From positions 6,648,985 to 6,712,984 of the forward strand of contig JAMXBB010000008.1 of the NCBI GenBank assembly GCA_024138015.1: a stretch of 64,000 nt of DNA, in the 5' to 3' direction. This document shows, one piece after another, positions 1-12,609 of the stretch. The notes below the pieces were generated by a model. It did not search any database. It was not told the origin of the DNA and worked only from the letters and a program-made list of their open reading frames with translations. Positions within the stretch are counted from its first letter, which is position 1; the number at the start of each line of letters is the position of its first letter. The position numbers were made by a program, and so were the translations under genes. Origin of the DNA: Lumnitzera littorea. Its lineage: Eukaryota > Streptophyta > Magnoliopsida > Myrtales > Combretaceae.

Positions 1-26
1 ATATATATATATATATATATATATAA
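1..26. repeat. (AT)n microsatellite
   Basis: Thirteen uninterrupted AT units open the window. The tract may continue to the left. Confidence 0.95.
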
Positions 27-840
27 TGATATAAGGTTAAAACCTATATGCTAGAGCCCGGTTGTGATTGGTACCAATGTATCTCCAACCCTTACTTCGG
101 AGGGTATTAAATCCGATGTTGTATGCATCACTAGTCAACTACATATATACTGTTTGACATACTGCTTGTTTATGCATTCATATGTTTGGTAATAAACTAT
201 TTAATAACTTGTTTGCTGGTATAGTACGAGGGATAACTCACTAAACTCTTGTAACTTACTTCTCAATAGTTTTCTCTTATAGGTTGCTAGATCATTAGGC
301 ATGAGTTAAGAACTGAGAGTTGAGTGCCAACGTCAAGATGCATAGAAGTTAGAATTTGAGGGTAGACTGTATGGTTCATTTGAATTATTATATATATAAT
401 TATTAATACTACATTTAAATTTTGTGACTTTAGTAAATTTGAGTTTAGAACTTTATTACCTAATCTTATTGTTTGGTAAGTAATACCGATTCTTTGCAGT
501 TTTAATGGACCGTGGCTTATCGGATATTCATAATCATATATATGTGGTCATAAGTTAATTAAATTAAAATAAAATAAAATAAATAAATAAAAACTTTAGT
601 GACTAATTGTTTAGAATCTTGTAATCTTTGACTTGTAAGATGATTTTCAAATCCTGGGTGCATATATGATATGAAAATTTTAGGTAATCCTGCTATACCT
701 CCTTTAGGGTTATGACAATATAAGGTTAGGATGGAGAATGCCAAATCAACACTAATAAGAAACATTTTTATCAAGTGGTTGAAAGATCCATTAGTCATAT
801 GTTGACTTGATTATTAGGTGCCTTTAGCTGTGGTGTTATA
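27..840 (+). repeat. LTR-like retrotransposon fragment
   Basis: There is no coding potential. The stretch resembles the body of a plant Ty3/gypsy LTR. It shares a motif chain (a 'tcttgtaa' block, then 'tatatgatatga', then 'aattttaggtaat') with 18630-18720, so both are probably pieces of one LTR family. No LTR ends were identified. Confidence 0.35.
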
Positions 841-1341
841 ATCATTGTGTTCATGACTATAGAGGTGATAAGTTTAACAAGAAAGAATTTATAGAACTCT
901 GCAATTGAAAGGGCTTGTGCTAAGATGCACCATAATATAATGGCATTATATATTGTAAAACGAATTAGCTATGTACAAATTAAGACGTAATATGGACTTC
1001 ATTTTCATTGATGTGCAGCATTGTGTGTCATATCTTCTACTTGTTGAAATGACATAATTATCCCTATAATCTATCGCAAAATTAACATGAATAAAAAGAC
1101 CTAACTTATGTCATACTCTATTAATGGAGACCAAAGTCTAAAATTAATAATTCTTTATTCTTTTGCATAGGTAAATTTTTTTTAAATATCATTCACAATG
1201 GAATAAAAAAAAATGAATATTATAGTTCCTTAAGTCTTAAAATCAAATTTTAATATTACAAAAAAATATCACTCGAAAGTAAATTTGTCCAAAGATATAA
1301 TGTGATATTACAAAAAAGGGGATAGATAATTGACTATCCAT
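841..1341. other. AT-rich intergenic, nothing recognised
   Basis: Stop-rich AT sequence in all frames. No domain or repeat end was seen. Confidence 0.6.
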
Positions 1342-1630
1342 TAGGAGTGAGCAAATAACCTTGCTATATAAGATACTCATCTTGATTATACTCCACTAAG
1401 TAGTTTTTGGATGGGTAAAGATCACATAATCGGTCACGGATCGAATTATGGCTTGCTCTCATTGGGTAAAGTATTGGTATGATGCTAGAGTTTGTATTCT
1501 AAAGTATATAGAGTATAAATTTCAAGGTATTCTATACCCAATTTGTAATAACAATTGAATAATACTAATAAATAAAAAATTAATACTATTACATTTTTTT
1601 AATCTTAAAGAAAATAATTACAGAAGTCCA
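1342..1630 (+). mobile_element. hAT-type miniature element, one end only
   Basis: It starts with TAGGAGTGAGCAAATAA, almost the same as the left terminus of the complete element at 6529. The following 200 bases also resemble it ('ggatcacat' and 'ctctaaagtata' blocks). No matching right terminus was found, so it is truncated. Confidence 0.45.
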
Positions 1631-2388
1631 ATCTAAATTAAAACCTTAATGCCGTGTATAGTATATAGAAATTGACTAGAGTAGAATTGTGATTTTGAGT
1701 TCTATTTCTTCTCCTTATGTTTGGAAGCACATTCAGAAGCTAGAATCGCGATGCCATAGAATCAGTGACTCTAGCTTCAAAGAGGAATTCCGAGTTTCAT
1801 TCCACTCACATTTATTATTATTAATCGAATTACATACTTAGCTTCCAATTTAATTATAACATTAAATAATTAAGGTTACTTTTGACAATTATTACTATAT
1901 ATGCATTATTCCAGTCTATTTCATAGATATTTCCAAATGCGAGAAATAATGTGTCATTCTGCTTCTTATACCATTCCATTCTATTACAAACCATTCCTAC
2001 ATACCAAATGTGACATAAGATTAGATACTCTTGTGTCTATTGTCTTGTCCCTATCTCCTCTTCTTCTTTTTTCCCCTGGTAAAAATTTATCTCTCTTTTT
2101 ACTATCTTATTTTTACATTGCTTTTTTCCTCATTTACTAATTCTAATCCAGTAAGGTATGAAAAACATTTTAGTTTTTAACTTATCGTCCAACATATTTT
2201 ACTCTAGTTACTTAGCACATGGTTTATGTATTCAGTACATAACATTTTGTAATTTAATAAAAATTTTATTTTGATTATTTGAAAAAAAAAAGGTAATGAA
2301 AGTAATTTACCACGATCCAATTAAGGGTTGAACATTTGTAATTGAAGGAATATTCTTTATTTTACCTATTAAAGTTTCATATTATTAC
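1631..2388. other. Intergenic, nothing recognised
   Basis: AT-rich. A 79-codon open frame at 1901-2140 has a hydrophobic, low-complexity product without recognisable family features and is treated as chance. Confidence 0.55.
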
Positions 2389-4228
2389 TGTCATGACCTA
2401 AAGGAGCTAGTTGTGGCAGTTGCTGTATGCCGTACAAAGGACTGTAGATTAGTTTTCCTCTCAATTGACAATCCTTTATGTGATATATAAGGTTACTACT
2501 ACAACTAATAACTTAGAGTTGGGTAGGTGTAAGTAATATCATAGCTTTATAATAATCGTACTCATTTAAATATAGATAACACACACATATATAGAGATTT
2601 ACGAATGATAAGAATTCATATTATAGACTGTTATCATATAATATTACATAATAAGGTTCTAAGTCTAAATATAAACTCCTGAGTTCACTCATAACACTAA
2701 TCTCATGCTTGCATCTACCTACTAGAGTAATATTAACCTCGGGTATATGACGGCCTGACTCTACAAATTACTCAGCCTACAAAAGTAGACTATAAGGGTA
2801 TAAGCTAACTAATTTAGTGAGGAAATTCCCTTAACCATACAATAATCAAGTTATACATTAATTAAATTTAATCAAATGAATGTATGGATAATTAGTATGG
2901 CAAACAAATACATGTAGGTGATACCTTCTGAAGTCAGGGTTGGAGAAACATCAACATAGTCAGATCCAAATATCATATTAGAACTTATATTATAATGAAA
3001 CTTTGCGTTTCCTATTCAACATATAATGATATATCCATTTTTAGTTTTTGTCATAATCGAGTTTTATGTATGATTGTGAGTAGGTTCACGCAACCCTCAC
3101 TCACCTTTAAACGGAGGCCTTTGGACTCGATCCTTAACTAAGCGGTTGTTGTCTCCAACACTTAGTGATCCCGTAGGCCAGGGTAAGGTTATATTGCACG
3201 TGTGTACAGTACGAAATTTATAACAACAAATAATCAACTTACGTATGGTCTCTTGTTATCTTCGTGTGATGTGACAGTTGAAATTACTTATGTAGTGTAT
3301 GAATATACGTGTTTTGATTTAGTTCTTTCAAGTCGGATAATTTTAGGTCTTACTATTTGGTGATTAATAAGGTCATAGATAATTAGTTCCTATCGAATTT
3401 ACTATACAACAACCAATCCATTATTATGCTTTAAAGTAAATTCACAATGACAAACAGTATTATACATAAGTATAACCCAGTTCCACACAACATTCAATTA
3501 TTAATAACAATTTATATTCACTAACTACATACATAAGTAAGTATGAAATCATTAGGAAAAACTCACTTAGCCGTTATTAACTTAAGAGTCGTCGTAGTCT
3601 AATAGTAAATCAGGGTCAAAGTTGTGATCACTTGATAATAAGGAATACGGAAAGTAGTAAGTTTAAAAATTAAATAACTAAGCTAGTATAGTAATTCGTA
3701 TTGTTTACTAAACTTAGTTATTGATTTACGTGAAAACATTGATTCGACCTTTTTATCGAATCGCGTATAATTTTTTCGATTTAGCTTAGATCTTTAGGAA
3801 CTTATAGTCCATTTCAATTGTTTTTTTAGCATACTTTTTCGTAGTAAAGTCCATTTGGACATTGTAAGTCATAGTTTTGATTGTGATATAAAAATATCAC
3901 AAAGTTCATTATGTTAACTTAAAAAGTTATAAATTATTAATTCAAGCTTTTTTTAGCATGTTTACGATTTAATAATTATTTAGATTGTATAATTGGTAAT
4001 TTTCTTATTTTAAGCTTATTTTACTATAATTACTTGTTTTTAAGATTTTAGAATTATTAACTCAATTTTTTCTACTTTATTATTTTTCTACTTAATTAAT
4101 TAATTAATATTATTGTTAATTACGAAAATTACTTAATTTATAAAAAATGATGACGTGATAGCATATGGAAGTGCCACAATCACCCTTATAATTTTTTTTA
4201 TAATTTTCCAGTATCTTCCTATTTTATG

Positions 4229-5190
4229 GTACAATTATATATATATATATATAAATACTTATTATTATATTTCATTAAAATTTCTAATTTGCTTAATTAT
4301 TATTCTTTTTCCAAATTTACGGTATTTATGTATATATATATCTATTAACTTACTTTATATATTAACTTAATATTATAGTATATTGTATATACTATTTACA
4401 TATACTCGTATTTTTACGTATACGTCACTATTCATATACATACATTTATATGTATAATATACTTTATATAATAAATTATTCTAACCTTAGTTATACATTA
4501 TATACAAGTTTAATATACACATATTTATACTTTATTTACATATGTACATATATGGTTATATTTTATATATACTTATGTACAAAAATACAAAATATAAGTA
4601 ATAATATACATATATACCTACATATCCAACACATCAAGCTATATGTATATATACAAATATGCTAAAATTCTTATACTTTGAAAATACTAAGTATATATAC
4701 ATATATTTACTATATATGTATATATGTATATACCTCATATAGTAAAAATAATAAGTACTTATATACACAATCACACATATGTACATAAATAATTAAATAA
4801 AATACTAAATATATATATGTATATAAAGGAAATACCTAGTATGTACACATATGCTATATGTATATACATACATATACTATATAATAAAAATACTAAATAT
4901 ACATATATATATAATACACATGCATACATATGTACATAATTACATGTGTAGGGAAATACATACTATATATATTATTATTTATACCTATATACATATACCA
5001 TATATTAGATATAACAATATATATACACTCATGCCTACTTACATATATACATACATAAATAAAGAAAATATATAATACATATATATATTTATCTATTCAT
5101 GCATACATATACGTACATGTTAATAAATAAAAAAAAATACTTAGTATACATATATATAGTATAGAATACATATATATATAAAATAAATAA
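4229..5190. repeat. TATA/ATAC low-complexity core of LTR copy 1
   Basis: About 1 kb of interleaved tata, atac and tgta units with many short palindromes. Open frames here (4155-4370, 4450-4665, 4851-5075) encode only Y/I/N/T-rich low-complexity peptides and are not genes. A matching core lies in LTR copy 2. Confidence 0.8.
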
Positions 5191-5227
5191 ATAACCTACC
5201 TAAATCCATAGCAACTTAAATCCAAAT

Positions 5228-5640
5228 AGTGGTTGAATCCCTTATTTTTCCTCCTCTTCTTCTTCTTCTTAGTTTTTTTTTTTTTTCCTTGCTTTTCTTT
5301 GTTCCGATTTTTGTATGTGTGTGTTTGCTTTAGTTTCTTTTTCTCTTTTTCTAACTTGCAGGTAGAGTTCCAGACGTGTAAGATAAAGTAGAAAGAAACA
5401 AGACTAAAAGCAATAGCAATTTTTATAAGATAAAAACTAAATCTTAGCATTAATGAGGATATGGCAACTTAAATTATTACATATGGCTTAGTGTTGTAAA
5501 ATCCAATACCTAGAGGGGAAAAATAATTCACGTGGGCTGCTCATGTTTTCCAGAACTGGAACATGGCACAAGAAAAAAATGAGAAGGAAGAAAAGAAAGA
5601 AAAAAGGAAGAAAAATAAAAATAAAAATAATTATATATAA
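5228..5640. repeat. Pyrimidine tract followed by purine tract
   Basis: A cct/ctt-rich tract at 5236-5350 is followed by a gaa/aaag-rich tract at 5567-5630. They are roughly complementary and about 250 bases apart, so transcripts could pair. The 84-codon minus-strand frame here is K-rich low complexity. Confidence 0.6.
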
Positions 5641-6528
5641 TTTTTCTAAATGTAAAAATAATAAAAATAAAATTTATAAATTAATTTTGAAATTTTATGA
5701 AAATTTATCAATTTAATTGGTATTTGTTATAATTATAATTTTTTATGAGTTATTTCGATATTTTTGTTAAAAGTTTTACGCGATTATACGATTTAGTTAA
5801 TAATTGTGATAAACTATGATTATATCGCTATTAAGTGATATTTATTCATTTTACAAGCTTAAAGTTATAGTTTTAGGGTTTGAGTCAAGTTCGGGTTTGA
5901 TTTCGAGTATTTGCATGTATATTAGATTTAGGTTTCTTGTATGCAATTTAAGTTTCGATTAATTTTTTTAAGGTTTATATTATCGATACTATATTCGTTT
6001 TCTCAATTTAGAAAAAATTTATCGTTTTTAGCCTTATCGACTCATGGTACCATTTAGAATACTCGAACTTAAATTAAGATTTAAACTATCAATTACACAG
6101 GGTTTACAATTATAATTAAATATGTTGCAAATATAAGAACCTTTCAAATTATTACTATTTGGTTTATTAGTGTAGTTACATGTTTGGTGTTGATTATGTG
6201 TCTGCATAATATTCAAAAAGAAGAAGTTAAAACAAAAAAATGCAAATTCTATAGAATACTCCATATCTTATAAAATTTATAGAGTATATGGTGGTTTTAA
6301 TGTCCTATAAGGAATGCTCTGAGTACAAAAATTTTGGAACTTAAACATATAAGGTAAGGCATGGGTAAGGATTTCATACGTTGCCTATCATGTATCCACT
6401 CAACCTTACAGTCCATACCGAATTTCACATGTTATTATTTTTTCTTATGTTAGATTAACTAGGGTACATATTAATTTTCTAAAGCCTAATTTCTTTTAAA
6501 ATTAAATAGATAACTAGAAAAGTAAAAG

Positions 6529-7277
6529 TAGGAGTGAGTAAATAATTATGTTGTATAAGTTACCAACTAATATCTTACTTGATAGGATAGATTTTAGGTG
6601 TGTATTTAAGGATCACATGATAAGTCTCGGGTATTAATTATCCAATACTTGTTCCTATAGAATAGGTATGGTTCTAAGGTATATATATCTAACTCATCAT
6701 AGAGCCTATACTCTAAAGTATAAGGGATACAAGTTCCAGAATACTATATATCTACACTTTAAAATTTATAAAATAATATGATATATATTAATGAATGCCA
6801 AAAAAAATCTTATATTACGAAAAAAATAAAAGTAATATTGTGTTGATGTTAAAAAGAAACAGATCAAACTTGATGCGAACCTTAAGCCTAAAACTAATTA
6901 TTAAAGCCTAAAAACAGTAACTTTACACTTTAAGAAGTAATATTTGTTGTTAGTTTTAAGGAACTTGTGTCTTTTTTTTTTTTTTTAATGCATATACCTT
7001 CTTACGTTTGTCACTTAAATGTTTTATTGATAAAAGGTGCCATTTAATATCGGGTTCATGCAATGTTTGGAAAGTAATTTTTTGGCATGAAAAATAAAAA
7101 ATATAACCAAAATTTGCAAAACAAAAAAGGTACGAAGTTGAAATTTATAAGAAGACCGAAAAATTATAGATTTTACAAAATACTCTATAAAACCAGTTTC
7201 AAGATGATTCCAGAGTAGTAAGGGTATGATACAAATAAGATTTCATATTCTACACACTATATACCTACTTACTCCTA
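6529..7277. mobile_element. Miniature hAT-like element with perfect 8-bp target duplication
   Basis: The left end TAGGAGTGAGTAAATAA and right end ...TACCTACTTACTCCTA are inverted repeats of the hAT type. The 8 bases outside the left end (6521-6528) and the right end (7278-7285) are identical: AGTAAAAG. An 8-bp duplication is the hAT hallmark. The 749-bp body has no transposase frame, so the element is non-autonomous. A related truncated copy begins at 1342. Confidence 0.85.
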
Positions 7278-7285
7278 AGTAAAAG

Positions 7286-9900
7286 GGTTTAATGATATTT
7301 TTTTTTTTCCTTCTTGCTAATGAATCGTACAATTGTTAACATTAGAAGGCAATAATTAGATACATATTAGGGATAGTGCGTAGTTTTTTTTTTTTTTTCC
7401 AAATACTATTTATGTTTCTATATAAAAGCAATTTACTGGTATTTATACATTACTATTCACTTCATATAGTATGTTATAACCATTGAAACTTTTGGAAAGG
7501 AATATTGCATCAAGCATATAGACCAAACGCTTGCACATCTAGATATGGAAGGAAAAGATTGAAAACTTAAATACAAAAGTTCCTCCTCGACATTGATGCG
7601 CTTCATTGCTTTTGGAATTGTATACAACTATGGTGGTTGAATAACGTTAATGTGTACTAAATATAGTTATATATTTGTACTTGTAGATGAGAGAGGTAGT
7701 TAGCTTGCTTTAAATGTGCATGTCATATTAATGTAAAAACTATCTATTGGAGTACGTGCGAAAGATTTATTGTCTATAGGTATATATGAGACTGAAAATA
7801 TAGCAAGCACAGGCTTGAGTTAATGCATGATGAGTTATGACACCACAATCTATGTAAAAGTAGCTGTTCAATGGACCATACTATAATTGTCAGTTCCCTC
7901 AGTCGGGTTAGGAAATTGATGCTAGTTTAGGTTATGTCATTCATATTTGGCATACTAATTTTATTTATTAAATTAGAAGTTTTAGTCTGGTGAAATAAAT
8001 ATTTTTTTCTTAATAGGATTGATTGGGCTTAGATGTGTTTCCCTCGAAAATTTAATGAGATTGATTGGGCTTAGATGTCTTTTCCCTCAAAATTGTAATG
8101 CGATAACAGATGGCAAAAGAATAAAAAAGAGAGAGAGAGAAAAAATTAAATAGAATACTCACTATTGAGCTAGCGGACTAGGTACTGATGATGCATGTAT
8201 AATTTTTTCTTTCCCCGGTGAAATGCGTATGAAGAATTAAATATATATTGAAATAATGGAATTGGGAGAACGAGACAATCACATCTAAAAGACAAGTCAA
8301 ATCTGATGATTAGAAAGAAGGGGAAAAAAATTATACTTTCTTTAAATAGACTTAAAAATATTACTAGTAATATTTAAGGATAATTACTATGGACATAGCG
8401 TAAATTTACTTTTAAGTAAAAGTAGAGGATATATATTTCTAATTGGTGGAAACTGAAAACAAATTTTAATTACAACTTGTGGTGCATAATACATACCAAG
8501 AAGTTCTTCTTGCTATAATTACATTACCTTTGTTACATATACATCCTTTGATTTACTTGTAGCAAAATATATGTTCTCTATACGTACATTTATCCTCTAA
8601 TTGAACTTAAGGATGAATATATATTATCTATCTACACCAAATGTTATAACATTTATTCTCCATTTCCATTCTTAGAAATGTATATTCTTTATATGCATTT
8701 GGAAATATAGGTAACATCCTGTTCTCTTAATTGTAATTATCCCACAACATTTACTTTATCTAACTCTATATATATATATCAGTGTAAAAATTGTCCATAT
8801 GAACCTAATATAATAGATCCCTAATAACACTGCACAACCGACTGATATGAAAATTAGGATAGAAATGTGTGATTACGGTTCCAATAGCAAGTTCCAATCA
8901 CTCCTCTTCCACAGTAATATAGAAAACATGAATAACTTAAGTAGAGTGATTGAATTTTCTACTCTCTCATTTAATTAATTCTAGATTGTGGACCTTATTT
9001 GTCTTGTCAATAAGTCATGTCTCACATGGCCACACAAAATTTAATTCAACTTATCTTTTTAAATTATATCATAGGTTGCTTAGGTGCAACTAAGATTCTA
9101 CAATGATAAACGTATGACTTGTCTGCAAGCCATGATTGTGGATTCCTCCTACACTAGCAAGTCAGTAATGACATGCAAACTCTTTGAATTATATTGCCTA
9201 GCTCCTTTGGAATTTGACCCATTTGCTGGTTTCTGTTTTTTAGAGAGGATTATATTCCATAAATCTTAAGTGAATACAGAAAATTTTAATATAGAAACTA
9301 CTTTTTTAGATCAACTAAGTATGAAAAATAGATTAATTTATGATATCCATCATTTGATCATTAAAATGTTAAATTGTTTTGTCGATCTCGATGGTTAGGT
9401 GATGAATCCAATCGTGCCTAACAGTAGAATACTTTTCATGTAGCATTCCTTACTTCAATATGGTCTTCAGAGAGCGAGTCTGACAATTGAGATTTCTCAC
9501 TTTTCTGCTTTTTGTTATGTAATGTGACCACCAGAGCAATAGCTAGGAGGGAACATTTTTATTTCACAAGATACCAGGCACCTGGTTCTGATGCCTATTT
9601 GGTCTATCCTCAAAAATCATAATAACTTTTAATCTTTACATGTTTGGTCCTTATCGTTGCTAAGACTGATATAATATAATAACATGAATACTAGTATAAT
9701 AGGTTTCATAAAGAAAAAAAAAAACACACACACAAAATAAAGTGGAAAATATTGTTTCGAGTCATCAAAAATTAAATATAAAATTTATTTTCTGGGTGAA
9801 AAAAAATTAACTATAAAGTTACGAATATGAAAAACCTATGTATCATACTATATATACCTTTAGAGGAAACTAGAAAGTGATTCCATAAACAATGACATGA
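7286..9900. other. Gene-free intergenic stretch
   Basis: No coding region was recognised. It contains a short direct duplication at 8015-8102 and scattered poly-T runs. The 61-codon frame at 9084-9269 has no family features. Confidence 0.55.
8015..8102 (+). repeat. Short tandem duplication, two units
   Basis: The block 'gattgattgggcttagatgt' is repeated about 45 bases apart. Each copy is followed by a similar 'ttccctc.aaa' tail. Confidence 0.75.
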
Positions 9901-9944
9901 CTGCAACGCTTGAATATAAATCGATTTTCTCGATGAGTACGCAA

Positions 9945-10057
9945 ATTGTAAATAATGACAACATCAGTATTGACATGAATAAATCAGTAACAATTATAAA
10001 ATTGTAAATAATGACCACATCATCAGCATTGACATGAATAAATTAATAACAATTATA
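9945..10057 (+). repeat. Tandem duplication, two units of about 56 bp
   Basis: Each unit runs 'aaattgtaaataatgac...', 'attgacatgaataaat', 'aacaattat'. The second carries a 3-base insertion in a 'catcatcag' run. Confidence 0.85.
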
Positions 10058-10309
10058 AGCAACAATGTCTATTGTAAATATAGCCAGTGAATATAATTGT
10101 AGTAATTGGAGATTTTGAACCTGTTATTATAATATTTGATTAAAAAAAAAAAAGCAACAGCAATAATAATAATATATTTTTCTGATTGGCATTTATCACA
10201 AATATATTTATGTATATGCATGTATATATTGAACATGTATATAATATACATGTTGATATATGATATTATTTAAACCATATGTATATATCCTATGCATACA
10301 TCTACATAT

Positions 10310-10545
10310 AAACATGCCTATAAAACTTTCTCTTTCTCCCCTGCCTCACTTCTTCCAAAACAGAGCAAGAAGATCTTCCTTATCCTTCTCTCTCTCTCTT
10401 TCTCTCCCTTCCCATTTCTTTGCCTCTTCCTTTATGCTTCTTCCTTCTCTGCTGCTTTGACCCATTTCCTTCATCTTTTCCAAATCTCAATGCGGAGTAA
10501 GTCGAGAACAACTACATCTCAGCTCCGGAGCTTTTCCATTTCGGT
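10310..10545 (+). promoter_or_regulatory. TATA plus pyrimidine-rich leader, possible transcript 5' end
   Basis: A good TATA motif (CTATAAAA, near 10318) is followed by about 170 bases of TC-rich sequence typical of plant 5' leaders. An ATG follows at 10491 with a short basic frame (MRSKSR...) that reaches a consensus donor GGTAAGAAAG near 10542. Nothing downstream continues a recognisable protein. It could be the first exon of a small gene, a noncoding RNA start, or a transposon promoter. Confidence 0.35.
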
Positions 10546-11195
10546 AAGAAAGTTTCTCACAAAAGCTCTTTCCTTTTTCTCTTGAGAAAGTTTCAGATTT
10601 TTAAAAAAACTTCAATTTCTCCTGCTATTTCTCGAATAACTTAATAAAGCAAGTTTGTTTATCTTGTAAAACATATATATATATGTGTGTGTGTGTGTGT
10701 GAGTGTGTTACATATGAAAGTGATATTTTGTCACAAAAACATATGTCTAGTATTTTGATGAATGGTATAAAACTGCCAATGATAACACAAATTTAAAAAA
10801 AAAAATACTATTTAGATTTTTACGTGATAGAATTTTATTAATAGTTACATATTACTAATCCATTCTTGTAACTTTTGCCCTTCGGATTGATTGTGATGCT
10901 TCATAATCACCGTTAGATGGCTGAATTACTAAATACAGCATGTAACATAGGAGTTGTGTTGGTTCATTTGGATGTCGTCCAGTATCAGGGAGATGTTTCA
11001 ATGATAAAGGTCTGGTACTATCGTCATGAAGCTTGTTCCCTTGTGAAGAAAAAATATATTAATTGGTTAGAGCTACATTCCATTTCTGTGAAACAACCGA
11101 GAAAATAACGAAGAAGAAATGATTTTTTTAAGACCATAATGTTGGATCTTTTGGGCTTTTTTGTATCTGGGTATTAAATGGAACATGTTGAAACT

Positions 11196-11226
<31 letters not shown>

Positions 11227-11960
11227 TATAAGTTCTATGGTATTGCCTTCTTATGGTGTTTACAACGTTATATTTGGCAATTGGAAGAAGGAAAACAAAT
11301 GTACACATATAGATAGATTAAAACTTAGCAACAAATACTCAAATATGCCAAGACATGACTGGGAAGTAGTATTAGGTACTCGAGTATTCTTATTCTTATT
11401 GTAATATACTTGTTTTTGACAAACTGAAACTTTAGAATTAAAATAGAAAAATAAAACGTAATTGTAGTTGGAATTTTATGTGCCTATGCCTGTGCATACT
11501 GATCAAAACAATTAAACAATTGAACATTTTAATTTTCCTCCCACATGACTGATGATACTGATTAAGCCTTAAAGATATTTAAAAATATCAAATTGGAAAA
11601 AGAAGAAGAAGAAAGTAAAGTAAGTAAGGTATATACATAAATTTTCTAAAACTTGGCATTTGGGGTACCATTTTTCAATTCCCTAATGGAATAGATTTAA
11701 TAATAGATAAAGTGTAAAGTTTAGAAACAATTAAATGCGAAAAGAAACAAATAAGACGTGCATATATGTAATGTATATATATACACACACTTGGAAGCAA
11801 TCGTAATTATATAATTTTAGTGAATTGTGTTACTAACAAATGGCATGTTATTAATGATTTAAATAGAAATATTTATTATGCACATGTTAAGGAGTACTTT
11901 TAGAAAAATAAGCAATAACAAATATTAAATACAGGCAAATGGTGAAATTATAGCAGTAGA
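10546..11960. other. Intergenic, nothing recognised
   Basis: AT-rich, with a (TG)n tract near 10683 and a poly-T run near 11210. Frames at 10917-11108 and 11195-11404 have no recognisable domain. Confidence 0.5.
10672..10708 (+). repeat. (AT)n(TG)n compound microsatellite
   Basis: A short AT run passes directly into about ten TG units. Confidence 0.9.
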
Positions 11961-11978
11961 CGTAAATAACTAATAAAT

Positions 11979-12240
11979 TGAAGAATCTACAATTGCTATG
12001 AGATCATTCATGATTCCTAATATTTGGAGAGACCTCTGTTGAAAGAAGAACAAATGTGTAAAATTGAAAAATGAACATGTTAATTACAGCTGTACAAGCC
12101 ATGGAGCATTTATACATACAAAGCCTAAACCAAATGAGTAAAACTAACATCCTAACAATTCTAAGAGATTAATAACCAACTTTTAGCTCACATGTTAGCT
12201 CATTCACCACGTCATATGCTAGTTGTATATCATTGAAAAG
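11979..12240 (-). repeat. Extra tandem copy of the copia 3' LTR
   Basis: It is collinear with the LTR at 12255-12510 but diverged, and its outer end ('gttgtatatcattgaaaag') differs. Both copies are preceded by the same host sequence 'aataactaataaat'. This points to a local tandem duplication of flank plus LTR rather than a second insertion. Confidence 0.8.
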
Positions 12241-12254
12241 AATAACTAATAAAT

Positions 12255-12510
12255 TGAAGAATCTGTAATTGCTATGAGATCATTCATGATTTGTAATATT
12301 TGGAGAGACCTCTGTTGGAAGAAAACAATCGCATCAAATTGAAAAATGAACTTGTTAATTACAACTATGCTAGCTATAGAGCATTTATACATACAAAGCC
12401 CTAACCGAATGAGTAAAACTAACATCCTAACAATTCTAACGGATTAATAACCAACTTCCAACTCACATGTCAGCTCATATGCCAACTGTATAATTATAGT
12501 AACTATAACA
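12255..12510 (-). repeat. Copia 3' LTR
   Basis: Read on the minus strand it begins TGTTATAG. It follows a purine tract at 12511-12527 (ccccctacctcgcttct on the plus strand). It matches the 5' LTR along its length with many substitutions, which indicates an old insertion. Confidence 0.85.
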
Positions 12511-12609
12511 CCCCCTACCTCGCTTCTCATATCCCCTTCTCCCCACCCCTAACCACCCACCCCTCCTTCACGTTGGTGCTTTAAGAAGCCCCATCTTGTT
12601 GCATAACAA

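Larger units (their letters stand above)
2389..6108 (+). repeat. 3.7-kb solo LTR, copy 1
   Basis: The unit begins TGTCATGACC, like the widespread plant LTR start TGTCACGACC, and ends GGTTTACA. The flanking 5-mers are ATTAC on the left (2384-2388) and ATTAT on the right (6109-6113). These differ by one transition, as expected for an aged target duplication. No primer-binding site or internal coding region adjoins it, so it is most simply a solo LTR. Internal order is a 'ctataagggtat' block near 2790, 'ttggacattgtaa' at 3855, a TATA/ATAC-rich core from 4.2 to 5.2 kb, pyrimidine and purine tracts, and 'aaagttatagttttag' near 5861. The same order occurs at 30.8-32.9 kb. Confidence 0.7.

Noticed and set aside
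4155..5075. Three plus-strand frames of about 70 codons
   Set aside because: The products are Y/I/N/T-rich low-complexity translations of a TATA/ATAC tract.
5196..5450. 84-codon minus-strand frame, lysine-rich
   Set aside because: It is a translation of a poly-pyrimidine tract within the LTR.
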